Part shown: positions 52,206-61,272 of the stretch, one piece after another | How the letters are laid out: every line of letters starts with the position of its first letter | Position numbering within the stretch: position 1 is the stretch's first letter | Source: Agathobacter ruminis | GTDB lineage: Bacteria; Bacillota; Clostridia; Lachnospirales; Lachnospiraceae | Length of the DNA: 64,000 nt | Assembly (NCBI RefSeq): GCF_002735305.1 | Contig: NZ_PDYG01000134.1 | Coordinates: 1-64,000, forward strand | Direction: 5' to 3' | Notes under the pieces: generated by a model | Told to the model about the DNA's origin: nothing | Database searches by the model: none | What the model saw: the letters and a program-made list of their open reading frames with translations, nothing else | Program-made: the position numbers and the translations under genes

Positions 52206-52300
52206 TCCAAAATATTCCGCAAAGTGAAGGGGTTACCGGGGCATAGGGGCGAGGCGGTCAAACTGTGAAAGGTAACGAAATGGGCATGAAGGGCTAGGCA
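52206..52300 (+). repeat. Solitary arm of the giant palindrome family
   Basis: AAAATATTCCGCAAAGTGAAG and TTACCGGGGCA...CTGTGAAAGGTAACGA align with the right arm of copy 3 (AAAATATTCTTGCAAAGTGAAG; TTACCGGGGCA...CTGTGAATGGTAACGA at 45412-45489). No matching left arm or core is present here. It lies between thiC and the EAL gene, whose TATAAT is at 52318-52323. Confidence 0.7.
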
Positions 52301-52376
52301 TAAGGTACCGAAAAGGGTATAATGCTGATATGGACATGTATTAGTAAAACTGTTCCGGACAAGGGGACCGCCATCG

Positions 52377-54311
52377 ATGGAAAATATGATTTGGGATGCG
52401 CGTTATGAATTGACCGCATTGATTATGCTCATTTTATTTTTGGTATTCTATCAGCTGCAACGCTCACTTCCACTGAAGAAAAACCGCGTCTTCATGGGAA
52501 TGCTTGTGGCTGAATTGTCATGCATACTTTGGGATTTGATCGCATCGTATATCAGTACGTGGCATATGCGCTATCCGACCTGGATGCTCGAAATCTCGAA
52601 TATGCTCTATTTTCTCTTTTTGATTTCAGTTTATTATTTGTTTTCTGTATATTGTCGATGCACGGCACGGGAGCGCGCCGCCGATCCGATTCTCAGATGG
52701 TGGCAGCTGCGGGTACCGCTATGGTTTGCGATAGCGGTACTGATCAGCAATCCGTGGACCAAAGCAATCTATGATGTCAGCCGCGAGAACGGATATGTCC
52801 GGGGCTGGATGTATTATTATTTGATTCCTGCGATCCTGATTCTTTATACGGTTATTTCCTTGGCATTTGTGCTGTATTATCGCAAATATCTCTCCATCCG
52901 CGAAAAGGGTGGACTTTATGCATTTGTGATCTGCACAATGTTAACCAGTATGCTTCAGATTTATTTCTTCCCGTATTTACTGATTACAAATATCGGACTG
53001 AGTACAGGTGTGGCAATTAATTATCTTGCGATGCAGAATCCGGAATTTGACAAGGATCGCAAAACACGCAATTACAATCTCGAAGGATTCGGCAGATATA
53101 CGAGTGAACAGCTTCGTATGGGCAAGGAATTTCAGTGCATGGCAATTGGATTTGCCAATTATAAGACACTTTTGTCAATTTACGGATCGCAAAAGATGGA
53201 CCGACTGCTCAACCGGATCGGAATCCGATTGCGGAACCACTATAACCATGCGGTAACATTTTATATTCACAATGGCCGTTTTGTGCTTGTATTCCCGCGG
53301 CATATAGAAATCAATCCGATTGAGACAGAATTGATTGCATATTTTGACAGGAACTTTGGATTAAACAAAGATGTGCTGCAACTGAATCTGCGACTGGCAT
53401 ATCTGTATGCGGACAAGCAAATCAAAAAACCGTTTGATATCGGAGAGAGTCTGGAGATGGCATTGGATGATGCATGCAGAAAAGAAATCTATCAGTTAAA
53501 AGTCGTCGACGATGCACTGATGGAAAAGCTGTATCGTGAACGCGAATACCACAGAGCTTTGCATGATGCAATCGAAAAAGACCATGTCGAAGTATTTTAT
53601 CAGCCGATTTATGACAGCAAGTGCGAACTGTTTACCATGGCGGAGGCATTGGTGCGCATTCGTGATCCGAAGCTGGGATTGCTGTTTCCGGATACATTCA
53701 TTTCGATTGCAGAGAAAGACGGCACGATACTGGGCCTTGGCAAAATCGTATTCCGCAAGGTTTGTCGATTTATCAGGGAACATGACCTTGATGCGCTGGG
53801 AATTCAGGCAATTGAAGTCAATTTGTCACCGATTCAGTGCCGCCACAGATTCCTCGCGGAAGACTATTTGAAAATCGCGGAAGAATATGGGATTGATCTG
53901 AACAATATTGTATTTGAAATTACCGAGTCGGCTACGGTTGGAGTTGCCAGGATGGGCAAGATGATGCAGCAATTGCAAAAGGCAGGCGCCCGTTTTGCAC
54001 TGGATGACTACGGAACGGGATACTCCAATATGATCAACGTGATGTCTCTCCCGTTTTACTGCATCAAGATTGACAAATCGCTGGTGTGGAGCTATTTCCG
54101 CCATGAAGACTGGATTCTGCCGAAATTTGTCCAAATTTTTAAGGACGATTCGCTTACGATTGTTGCCGAGGGGGCGGAAACAAAGGACATGACAGATGGT
54201 CTTATTGAGATGGGATGCGATTATGTCCAGGGATTTTATTATTCAAAACCGGTTGAAGAGAAGGTATTTTTGGAATTCCTGAAATCGCATAATGAAACGA
54301 GGAAAGAATGA
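52377..54311 (+). CDS. Membrane EAL protein with degenerate GGDEF domain
   Basis: 644 residues: about seven membrane helices (to about residue 220), a degenerate GGDEF domain, then an EAL domain. In the GGDEF domain the active loop reads NGRFVLVF, so it has no cyclase activity. The EAL domain (about 390-640) has FYQPI, AEALVRI, EVNLSPIQC, FEITESA, LDDYGTGYSN, KIDKSL and VAEGAET. It is predicted to degrade c-di-GMP and to be controlled by a membrane signal. It overlaps the next gene, a cyclase, by 20 bp. Confidence 0.88.
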   Translation: MENMIWDARYELTALIMLILFLVFYQLQRSLPLKKNRVFMGMLVAELSCILWDLIASYISTWHMRYPTWMLEISNMLYFLFLISVYYLFSVYCRCTARERAADPILRWWQLRVPLWFAIAVLISNPWTKAIYDVSRENGYVRGWMYYYLIPAILILYTVISLAFVLYYRKYLSIREKGGLYAFVICTMLTSMLQIYFFPYLLITNIGLSTGVAINYLAMQNPEFDKDRKTRNYNLEGFGRYTSEQLRMGKEFQCMAIGFANYKTLLSIYGSQKMDRLLNRIGIRLRNHYNHAVTFYIHNGRFVLVFPRHIEINPIETELIAYFDRNFGLNKDVLQLNLRLAYLYADKQIKKPFDIGESLEMALDDACRKEIYQLKVVDDALMEKLYREREYHRALHDAIEKDHVEVFYQPIYDSKCELFTMAEALVRIRDPKLGLLFPDTFISIAEKDGTILGLGKIVFRKVCRFIREHDLDALGIQAIEVNLSPIQCRHRFLAEDYLKIAEEYGIDLNNIVFEITESATVGVARMGKMMQQLQKAGARFALDDYGTGYSNMINVMSLPFYCIKIDKSLVWSYFRHEDWILPKFVQIFKDDSLTIVAEGAETKDMTDGLIEMGCDYVQGFYYSKPVEEKVFLEFLKSHNETRKE

Positions 54312-55920
54312 AAAAATCAGCCTATGTGAAAAAATATTTATTATACTTGTCATAGCGTTGTGCGGGCTTACGACATTCTGTGCATTGATCGGAGCGCAGC
54401 TGGTGCGCCAGTCTGTGACACCCGTTGAGACCCGTACGCTTGAGCCGACGGTGTGTCTGGAAAATTTAGAGGATGAGATACTCACATTCAAATTTATAGG
54501 AGCGGAATGGGTGCAGGGACGCAGCACCATTATGTTTTATACCAGCCATCAGACGGTAAAAGTGGAAGCGGACGGAAAGGTGATTTATGAGCGCAAACCG
54601 GTGAACAGTATTTTCGGACATTCGCCGGGATCTGCATGGAATCATGTGACCGTTCCGGCCAAGACAAAAGAGTTGATTGTGACAATTGATGCGGTATACG
54701 AAGACGCCATCATCAATACAAATATCGAATTTACGGTCGGCGCCGGTTCGTGGATGATTTTGGAGCGAATCAGGAACGGATTTGTTCATTCATTGGTATG
54801 TCTGCTGATCATCATGATTGGAATCTGCCTGATTACATATTATCTGATTACGCGCGCGGTCAGAAGCGACCTGCGTGAATTGCTTTATCTCGGCATTTTT
54901 GCGTTGCTGCTTGGATGGTGGGGATTTGGCGAGACGGAGCTGGCACAGATTATCATCACAAACCGTGTGCTGGCCTCCTTTACCGCGTTCCTTGCGATTG
55001 GAGCAATGGGACCGAGCTCGATTCTGTTTGCGCGTTATTTCTTTAAGACCAATGACAAAATCTTTTTCTATACTGTGATGACCTACTGTATCCTGATTAT
55101 GGTGGTTCCTACGGTGCTGCAGATTGCAAATATTGTGGATTTTCGCGAAATCGCCATAGTCATTCAGTCTACGATTCTGGCAGGACTGTCCTATTGGCTG
55201 TACGCGCTGACGGTACATTTCCGGAGAGGTACGGAGCGGTATAAAGGAGTCGTCAATATGATTGGACTTGGTATTCTGACCGTGGCAATCGGAATTGACT
55301 TTATGGCTTATTATACCGATCGCACGAGTGCGAACCGCACCGGCAAATTCGGATTTTTGATTTATATTATTTTGCTCGGAGCAGAGACGCTGCATCACAG
55401 CGTCAAGAATTTCGAGGAGCATCATCAATTGGAATTTTACAGGGAGATGGCTACGACAGATGCCCTGACCGGCTGCCTGAATCGGAATGCGTATGAGCAT
55501 GCGCTGGCAGAACTGGGAAACCCTGACGAATATGCGGTTGCCACATTTGATCTGAACAATCTGAAACATTGCAATGACACCTATGGGCATGCTACCGGAG
55601 ATGAATATATCATGCGTGCATCGCGCATTATGCGTGATGTGATCGGCAAATACGGAAAATTATATCGCACGGGCGGAGACGAATTTGTCGCACTCCTTCC
55701 GCGCGTCAGCCTGCGCCGTCTGCAGAACATCCAGCAAAAGGTGGCAGCGGACGAGCTGTTTGATATCGGTGATGTGCCGATCGGAGAATTGGGTTGTGCA
55801 TGCGGTTATGCCAAATACGATTCGACGAAGGACAAGACGCTCGAAGATACTGTCAAGCGCGCAGACGCGAATATGTATGAAACGAAAAAAATGATGAAGG
55901 ATCACAAAGTTATTGAATAA
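54292..55920 (+). CDS. Membrane diguanylate cyclase (GGDEF)
   Basis: 542 residues. A signal-anchor helix and an extracellular beta-rich domain (about 40-160) precede about seven membrane helices (about 165-370). The C-terminal GGDEF domain has an intact RTGGDEFVALLPR, preceded by FDLNNLKHCNDTYGH. No RxxD inhibitory site is seen at the usual spacing. It should make c-di-GMP, opposing the upstream EAL protein. The ATG at 54292 lies inside the end of the EAL gene. Confidence 0.9.
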   Translation: MKRGKNEKISLCEKIFIILVIALCGLTTFCALIGAQLVRQSVTPVETRTLEPTVCLENLEDEILTFKFIGAEWVQGRSTIMFYTSHQTVKVEADGKVIYERKPVNSIFGHSPGSAWNHVTVPAKTKELIVTIDAVYEDAIINTNIEFTVGAGSWMILERIRNGFVHSLVCLLIIMIGICLITYYLITRAVRSDLRELLYLGIFALLLGWWGFGETELAQIIITNRVLASFTAFLAIGAMGPSSILFARYFFKTNDKIFFYTVMTYCILIMVVPTVLQIANIVDFREIAIVIQSTILAGLSYWLYALTVHFRRGTERYKGVVNMIGLGILTVAIGIDFMAYYTDRTSANRTGKFGFLIYIILLGAETLHHSVKNFEEHHQLEFYREMATTDALTGCLNRNAYEHALAELGNPDEYAVATFDLNNLKHCNDTYGHATGDEYIMRASRIMRDVIGKYGKLYRTGGDEFVALLPRVSLRRLQNIQQKVAADELFDIGDVPIGELGCACGYAKYDSTKDKTLEDTVKRADANMYETKKMMKDHKVIE

Positions 55921-56710
55921 ACTGGAAGAATACTATAACAAATTTAATGAGGAAAAACGCTTGAATTCCAGACATGGGCAGGTGGAATTTGCCGTGACCA
56001 TGCATTATCTGCATTTATATCTGCAGGAGCTCGAAAAAAGCGGAATTCCAAAGAACCGGATACAAATCCTTGATGTCGGTGCCGGAACCGGCCGTTATGC
56101 GATCCCGCTTTCCGAGGAAGGATATAGCGTGACTGCAGTGGAACCAGTTCGCCACAATCTGGGCAGACTGAAACAAAACGGCCCGCTGGTGCAGGCATAT
56201 CAGGGGCGCGCCGAAAAATTAAAACGCTGTGCCGATCAGATGTATGATGTGGTATTATTTTTCGGACCGATGTATCATATAAAGGAACAAGAGCTGCGCC
56301 TGGCTGCGATGCAGGAGGCATACCGCGTACTGAAGCCAAGCGGACATCTGTTTGTCAGTTATATTATGAATGAATACAGTGTGCTGATGTATGGGTTCAA
56401 AGAACATCATATCCGGGAAGCAATGGCAAGCGGAATGATTGATCCGCAGTTTCACTGCACGGATTTGGCCAATCCACTGTATGAATATGTACGTCTGGAA
56501 GATATCAGGGCGCTGAGCGATCAGGCCGGATTTGAGCGGGAAAAGCTGATTGCAGCGGACGGACCTGCGAATCATATGCGTCGCATTCTTAATGAGATGG
56601 ACGAAGAAGAATTTGCATTATTTATTCAATATCAGCTGACAGTCTGTGAGCGACCGGAATTGCTTGGGGCAACATGTCATGCGCTTGATATATTAAAGAA
56701 GGGGATGTAA
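55913..56710 (+). CDS. Class I SAM-dependent methyltransferase
   Basis: 265 residues with a TTG start at 55913 overlapping the previous stop. SAM motif I is ILDVGAGTGRYAIPLSEEG, the acidic post-I loop AVEPV, and motif III EAYRVLKPSGHLFVSYI. It is a small-molecule type methyltransferase (Methyltransf_25/11-like) and its substrate is unknown. It lies between the c-di-GMP pair and the debranching enzyme. Confidence 0.8.
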   Translation: MNKLEEYYNKFNEEKRLNSRHGQVEFAVTMHYLHLYLQELEKSGIPKNRIQILDVGAGTGRYAIPLSEEGYSVTAVEPVRHNLGRLKQNGPLVQAYQGRAEKLKRCADQMYDVVLFFGPMYHIKEQELRLAAMQEAYRVLKPSGHLFVSYIMNEYSVLMYGFKEHHIREAMASGMIDPQFHCTDLANPLYEYVRLEDIRALSDQAGFEREKLIAADGPANHMRRILNEMDEEEFALFIQYQLTVCERPELLGATCHALDILKKGM

Positions 56711-56713
56711 CAG

Positions 56714-58894
56714 ATGAGAAAACAGCATATCATCATTAAAGGTCTGGCAAATGAAAAGGAGCCGGAACGCAAAAAATTTGAAAATGTCCCTTCGCGATTG
56801 GGAAATGTCAGCGCACTTCAGCCACTTGACGAGATCTGTGGATTTAAAGTCAGACCGGGACATTACCGCACCGAAGGTGCGCATATGGCAGAAAACGGTG
56901 TCAGCTTTACCATCAGCTCACACGGAGCAAAAAGCTGTACCCTGCTGCTGTTTCACGCGGGGGAACAAAAACCGTATGCGAAGCTGAAATTCCCGGACAA
57001 CTATCATATCGGCAACCGTTTTTCGATGCTGGTATTTGATCTGGACATCGAAGATCTGGAATATGCATACAGTTTTGACGGACCTTATGATCCGGAGCGA
57101 GGACTGCTTTTTAACAAAGACAATGTCATTCTCGACCCGCATGCGAAAGCGGTGACGGGACAGCATGAGTGGGGCCAGAAGCCAAAGGGCAATAAACCTT
57201 TTGTCTATCATGCCCGCGTCGTACGCAATGACTTTGAGTGGGGCGCAATGAAAAATCCGGAAATCCGGTTCGAGGATCTGATTATCTATGAGACACATGT
57301 GCGCGGATATACCAAGGACTCCTCTTCCGGTGTGCACGAGAAAGGCACCTATGAGGGGCTGCGCCGCAAAATCCCGTATTTAAAGGATCTTGGCGTCAAT
57401 GCGGTAGAGCTGATGCCGATCTTCGAATTTGACGAGATGGAGGGAGAGCGCTACCATAACGGGCGCAAACTCTACAACTATTGGGGCTACAGCACAGTCA
57501 GCTATTTTGCCCCGAATACGAGTTATGCGTTTTTTAATGAGCACAATCATGAGGGCGATGAGTTAAAACGCCTCATCTATGATTTGAAGAAAAACGGAAT
57601 CGAGGTCATTCTCGATGTGGTATTCAATCATACCGCAGAAGGAAATGAGCACGGTCCATGTTTCTCATTCAAGGGAATTGACAATAATATTTATTATATG
57701 CTGACACCGGACGGATATTACTACAATTTCAGCGGCTGTGGAAATGTCATGAACTGTAATCATCCGGTGGTACGTAATTTTATTGTAGACTGTCTTAGAT
57801 ATTGGGTAACGGAATATCGCGTCGACGGATTCCGCTTTGATCTTGCCTCTATCCTGAGCCGTGATCAGAACGGTGCTCCGATGGAGCGCCCGCCTTTGCT
57901 GGAGGAGCTGGCTTTTGATACGGTGCTTGCAAAGACGAAACTGATTGCGGAGGCATGGGATGCCGGCGGCATGTATCAGGTAGGAAGCTTCCCGTCATGG
58001 AACAGATGGGCAGAGTGGAACGGCCGCTATCGCGATGATATGCGTCGCTTCCTGAAGGGCGATGAGAATATGGCCGCTGCGGCGATTACCCGAATCACGG
58101 GATCGGCCGATCTGTACAGCCAGAACGGCAGGGGATATCGCGCATCTGTGAATTTTATTACCTGCCATGACGGATTCACCCTGTACGACCTGTATTCGTA
58201 TAATATGAAGCACAATGAAGAAAACGGATGGGATAATACCGACGGCGACAACAACAGCAACAGCTGGAACTGTGGGGCGGAAGGTGAGACAGATGACGTC
58301 AATGTGGAGAATCTGCGCCGCCGCATGATTAAGAATGCGTTCTCCGCACTCTTTATGAGCCGCGGACCGGCGATGTTTTATCAGGGCGATGAATTCTGCA
58401 ATACGCAAAATGGCAATAACAATGCCTATTGTCAGGACAATCCGATTTCGTGGATTGACTGGAGACGTCTGGATGAATACAAGGAGATTCATGATTTTGT
58501 GCGGTTCATGATCAAATTCCGCAAGAAGCATCCGATTATTCGCAAGACAACTGCTCAGGCAAGCAACAACCTTCCGGAGATTACCATCCATAACGGATAT
58601 CCGTTTAACGGACAGACTGACCGCAATACACGCCTGATCGGTGTGATGTACTCAGGACGCAATGAGGCCAATACAAAGGATGATGTGGTCTTTTACGGAA
58701 TGAATGCCTATTGGGAGCCGATGAGTTTACAGTTGCCGTCCGCACCTTCCGGAATGCACTGGAAGATGGTGGTCAATACCAACTGTGAATACAAAGACGG
58801 AGCAGATTTCGGAGCGATGTCCCAGTTCACAGGAAACATGATGCTGGTACCTCCGCGCACAACCGTAATTTTTGAGGCTGTGTCCGACAAATAA
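56714..58894 (+). CDS. glgX: Glycogen debranching enzyme / isoamylase-type GH13
   Basis: 726 residues: an N-terminal CBM48-like domain and a GH13 barrel. The GH13 motifs are VILDVVFNHT, DGFRFDLASIL (nucleophile Asp), LIAEAWDAGG (acid Glu) and FITCHDGFTLYDL. It hydrolyses alpha-1,6 branches of glycogen or limit dextrins in the cytosol. The first about 45 residues are an extra basic extension. GlgX/isoamylase naming follows the family; specificity is not tested. A terminator follows. Confidence 0.9.
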   Translation: MRKQHIIIKGLANEKEPERKKFENVPSRLGNVSALQPLDEICGFKVRPGHYRTEGAHMAENGVSFTISSHGAKSCTLLLFHAGEQKPYAKLKFPDNYHIGNRFSMLVFDLDIEDLEYAYSFDGPYDPERGLLFNKDNVILDPHAKAVTGQHEWGQKPKGNKPFVYHARVVRNDFEWGAMKNPEIRFEDLIIYETHVRGYTKDSSSGVHEKGTYEGLRRKIPYLKDLGVNAVELMPIFEFDEMEGERYHNGRKLYNYWGYSTVSYFAPNTSYAFFNEHNHEGDELKRLIYDLKKNGIEVILDVVFNHTAEGNEHGPCFSFKGIDNNIYYMLTPDGYYYNFSGCGNVMNCNHPVVRNFIVDCLRYWVTEYRVDGFRFDLASILSRDQNGAPMERPPLLEELAFDTVLAKTKLIAEAWDAGGMYQVGSFPSWNRWAEWNGRYRDDMRRFLKGDENMAAAAITRITGSADLYSQNGRGYRASVNFITCHDGFTLYDLYSYNMKHNEENGWDNTDGDNNSNSWNCGAEGETDDVNVENLRRRMIKNAFSALFMSRGPAMFYQGDEFCNTQNGNNNAYCQDNPISWIDWRRLDEYKEIHDFVRFMIKFRKKHPIIRKTTAQASNNLPEITIHNGYPFNGQTDRNTRLIGVMYSGRNEANTKDDVVFYGMNAYWEPMSLQLPSAPSGMHWKMVVNTNCEYKDGADFGAMSQFTGNMMLVPPRTTVIFEAVSDK

Positions 58895-58904
58895 GATTTA
58901 GAAT

Positions 58905-58942
58905 AACAAAAAAGAGTTCAGCGAAAGCTGAACCCTTTTTTT
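58905..58942 (+). terminator. Intrinsic terminator of glgX
   Basis: GTTCAGC, loop GAAA, GCTGAAC, then seven Ts. An A run precedes it. Confidence 0.9.
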
Positions 58943-58946
58943 GAAA

Positions 58947-59020
58947 TCGGCGTGACAGGATTTGAACCTGCGACTTCTACGTCCCGAACGTAGCGCTCTA
59001 CCAAACTGAGCCACACGCCG
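58947..59020 (-). tRNA. tRNA-Pro(CGG)
   Basis: On the minus strand the acceptor CGGCGTG pairs with CACGCCG. The D-arm region GGCTCAGTTTGGTAGAGC, the anticodon stem CTACG/CGTAG with loop TTCGGGA (anticodon CGG) and the T-loop GGTTCAAATCC are all standard. The discriminator is A, and CCA is not encoded. Confidence 0.97.
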
Positions 59021-59035
59021 TTCCAAACGAAAATG

Positions 59036-59064
59036 ATAATATCACATATTTTGGTTTTTGTCTA
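59036..59064 (-). promoter_or_regulatory. Promoter of tRNA-Pro
   Basis: Minus strand: TAGACA (59064-59059), 17 bases, TATTAT (59041-59036), about 15 bases before the tRNA. Confidence 0.7.
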
Positions 59065-59093
59065 GTATGGAATCAAAGAAATGGAGAAAAAAT

Positions 59094-59828
59094 ATGAAAG
59101 TTGAAAAAGTTGCATTGATTACAGGCGCTTCCAGAGGAATCGGAGAAGCCATTGCACATGCATTTGCAAATGCGGGATATGCGTTGGCATTGTGCTGCAG
59201 AAATCATATGGAGGATCTGGAACGGTTGCGCGATACCCTTCTGGAACAATATGATATCCCGGTTCTGATATATCGTGCGGATGTTGCGGACTCTGCAGCA
59301 GTCAATGAAATGGTCGCGTCCGTGCAAGCACAGTGGGGACAGATCGATGTACTGGTCAATAATGCGGGCATTTCCATGGTCGGACTGCTTCAGGATATGA
59401 CCGATGAGGAATGGAACCGGATTGTGCAGACCAATCTGTCATCCGTTTTTTATACTTCACGCGCAGTGATCCCTTCGATGATCGGTAGAAAGTGCGGACA
59501 GATCATTCAGATTTCATCCGTATGGGGCAAGGTTGGCGCATCCTGTGAGGTGGCATATTCCGCTACAAAGGGAGGCGTGAATGCATTCACACGCGCATTG
59601 GCAAAAGAGCTTGCACCGAGCCATATCTGTGTGAATGCCATTGCATGCGGTGCAATCGATACACAGATGAACGGTCACCTGAGCGCAGAGGAAAAAGCGG
59701 ATCTCGCAGAGGAAATTCCGATGGGATTCGGCACTCCGGAGGCAGTCGCAGAGGCTGTTTTGCGCCTGACGGAAATGCCGGAATACCTGACGGGACAAGT
59801 GATTTCGCTCGATGGCGGGTGGATATAA
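59094..59828 (+). CDS. Short-chain dehydrogenase/reductase (FabG-like)
   Basis: 244 residues: Rossmann motif TGASRGIGEAI, NNAG, the catalytic Ser in QISSV and YSATKGG (YxxxK), and a C-terminal ISLDGGW. This is the classical FabG/3-oxoacyl-ACP reductase pattern, but there are no fatty-acid genes nearby, so it may act on another carbonyl. The ATG at 59094 follows TGGAG; the 12 codons upstream overlap the divergent tRNA promoter. Confidence 0.85.
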   Translation: MKVEKVALITGASRGIGEAIAHAFANAGYALALCCRNHMEDLERLRDTLLEQYDIPVLIYRADVADSAAVNEMVASVQAQWGQIDVLVNNAGISMVGLLQDMTDEEWNRIVQTNLSSVFYTSRAVIPSMIGRKCGQIIQISSVWGKVGASCEVAYSATKGGVNAFTRALAKELAPSHICVNAIACGAIDTQMNGHLSAEEKADLAEEIPMGFGTPEAVAEAVLRLTEMPEYLTGQVISLDGGWI

Positions 59829-59862
59829 GAGGAACTTATAACAGGGGATAAATTAAAACCTA

Positions 59863-59892
59863 TTGACCTACTAGGAATAGTGGCGCTATACT
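59863..59892 (+). promoter_or_regulatory. metY promoter with dyad
   Basis: TTGACC (59863-59868), 18 bases, TATACT (59887-59892). CTATT (59860-59864) and AATAG (59876-59880) form a dyad overlapping the -35 box, with ACCTACTAGGAAT in its centre. This is reminiscent of Rrf2-family (CymR-like) operators, not proven. Confidence 0.55.
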
Positions 59893-59950
59893 CTGTACAA
59901 GCAAATGAAACAGAGTAAACGAGAGATAATAAGAAAGGTAGGAATAGGTT

Positions 59951-61234
59951 ATGGCAGATTACAAATTTGAAACATTACAGTTACATGTAGGACAGGAACA
60001 GCCGGATCCGGCATCAGATGCAAGAGCAGTACCGATTTATCAGACAACATCTTATGTTTTCCGCAACTCACAGCATGCGGCAGATCGCTTCAGCCTTGCT
60101 GATATCGGAAATGTCTATGGCAGAATTACCAATTCAACCCAGGGCGTATTCGAAGACAGAATCGCAGCACTTGAAGGCGGTACGGCAGGACTTGCAGTTG
60201 CAAGCGGCGCTGCAGCAATTACTTATACCATCGAAGCATTGGCGCAGGGCGGAGATCATATCGTTGCACAGAAGAGCATTTACGGAGGCAGCTACAACCT
60301 GTTGTCTCATACACTTGTTCCATTTGGTGTAGAGACCACTTTTGTAGACATTCACAACCTCGATGAAGTAAAGGCAGCAATCAAGGACAATACCAAGGCA
60401 ATTTATATCGAGACGCTCGGCAATCCGAATTCCGATATTCCGGATATCGAAGCATTGGCAGAAATTGCACATGCACATCAGATTCCGCTTGTTGTGGATA
60501 ACACCTTCGGAACCCCGTATTTGATTCGTCCGCTTGAGCATGGAGCAGATGTGGTTGTTCATTCTGCAACCAAGTTTATCGGTGGACACGGTACCACACT
60601 CGGCGGAGTTATTGTACAGGGTGCTAACTTTGACTGGAAGGCAAGCGGCAAATATCCGGGAATTTCAGAGCCGAACCCAAGCTATCACGGTGTATCATTC
60701 GCAGATGCGGTTGGAAAAGAAGCTGCATTTGTAACTTATATCCGCACCATCCTGTTGCGTGATCAGGGAGCTGCAATTTCTCCGTTCAACGCATTCCTGT
60801 TGTTACAGGGAACAGAAACTTTGAGCCTTCGCGTGGAGCGCCATGCGGAAAATACCAAGGCGGTAGTGGATTTCCTCAAGAACCATCCAAAGGTTGCAAG
60901 AGTGAATCATCCGTCTCTGCCGGATCATCCACAGCATGCCCTGTATGAGAAATATTTCCCGAACGGCGGCGGAAGCATCTTTACATTTGACATCAAGGGA
61001 GATCAGAAAGCGGCACATGCTTTCATCGATCATTTACAGATTTTCTCTCTGCTTGCAAATGTTGCGGATGTAAAGAGCCTTGTGATTCATCCAAAGACCA
61101 CAACACATTCTCAGCTCAGCGATGAGGAACTCAGCTCACAGGGAATCTATGAGAGCACCATTCGCCTCTCCATCGGAACCGAGCACATTGATGACATTAT
61201 CGCAGATCTTGAAAGAGGTTTTGCAGCAGTATAA
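59951..61234 (+). CDS. metY: O-acetylhomoserine sulfhydrylase
   Basis: A 427-residue Cys/Met-metabolism PLP enzyme. It has the PLP lysine in HSATKFIGGHGT, SGAAAITYTIEALAQGGD, VDNTFGTPYL and the C-terminal RLSIGTEHIDDI arginine. The length of about 430 and the sequence style fit MetY rather than MetB/MetC (about 380). It makes homocysteine directly from sulfide and O-acetylhomoserine. It has its own promoter. Confidence 0.92.
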   Translation: MADYKFETLQLHVGQEQPDPASDARAVPIYQTTSYVFRNSQHAADRFSLADIGNVYGRITNSTQGVFEDRIAALEGGTAGLAVASGAAAITYTIEALAQGGDHIVAQKSIYGGSYNLLSHTLVPFGVETTFVDIHNLDEVKAAIKDNTKAIYIETLGNPNSDIPDIEALAEIAHAHQIPLVVDNTFGTPYLIRPLEHGADVVVHSATKFIGGHGTTLGGVIVQGANFDWKASGKYPGISEPNPSYHGVSFADAVGKEAAFVTYIRTILLRDQGAAISPFNAFLLLQGTETLSLRVERHAENTKAVVDFLKNHPKVARVNHPSLPDHPQHALYEKYFPNGGGSIFTFDIKGDQKAAHAFIDHLQIFSLLANVADVKSLVIHPKTTTHSQLSDEELSSQGIYESTIRLSIGTEHIDDIIADLERGFAAV

Positions 61235-61272
61235 CAGTTTAACAGAATATAAAAATATGCTACAATGTCCGT

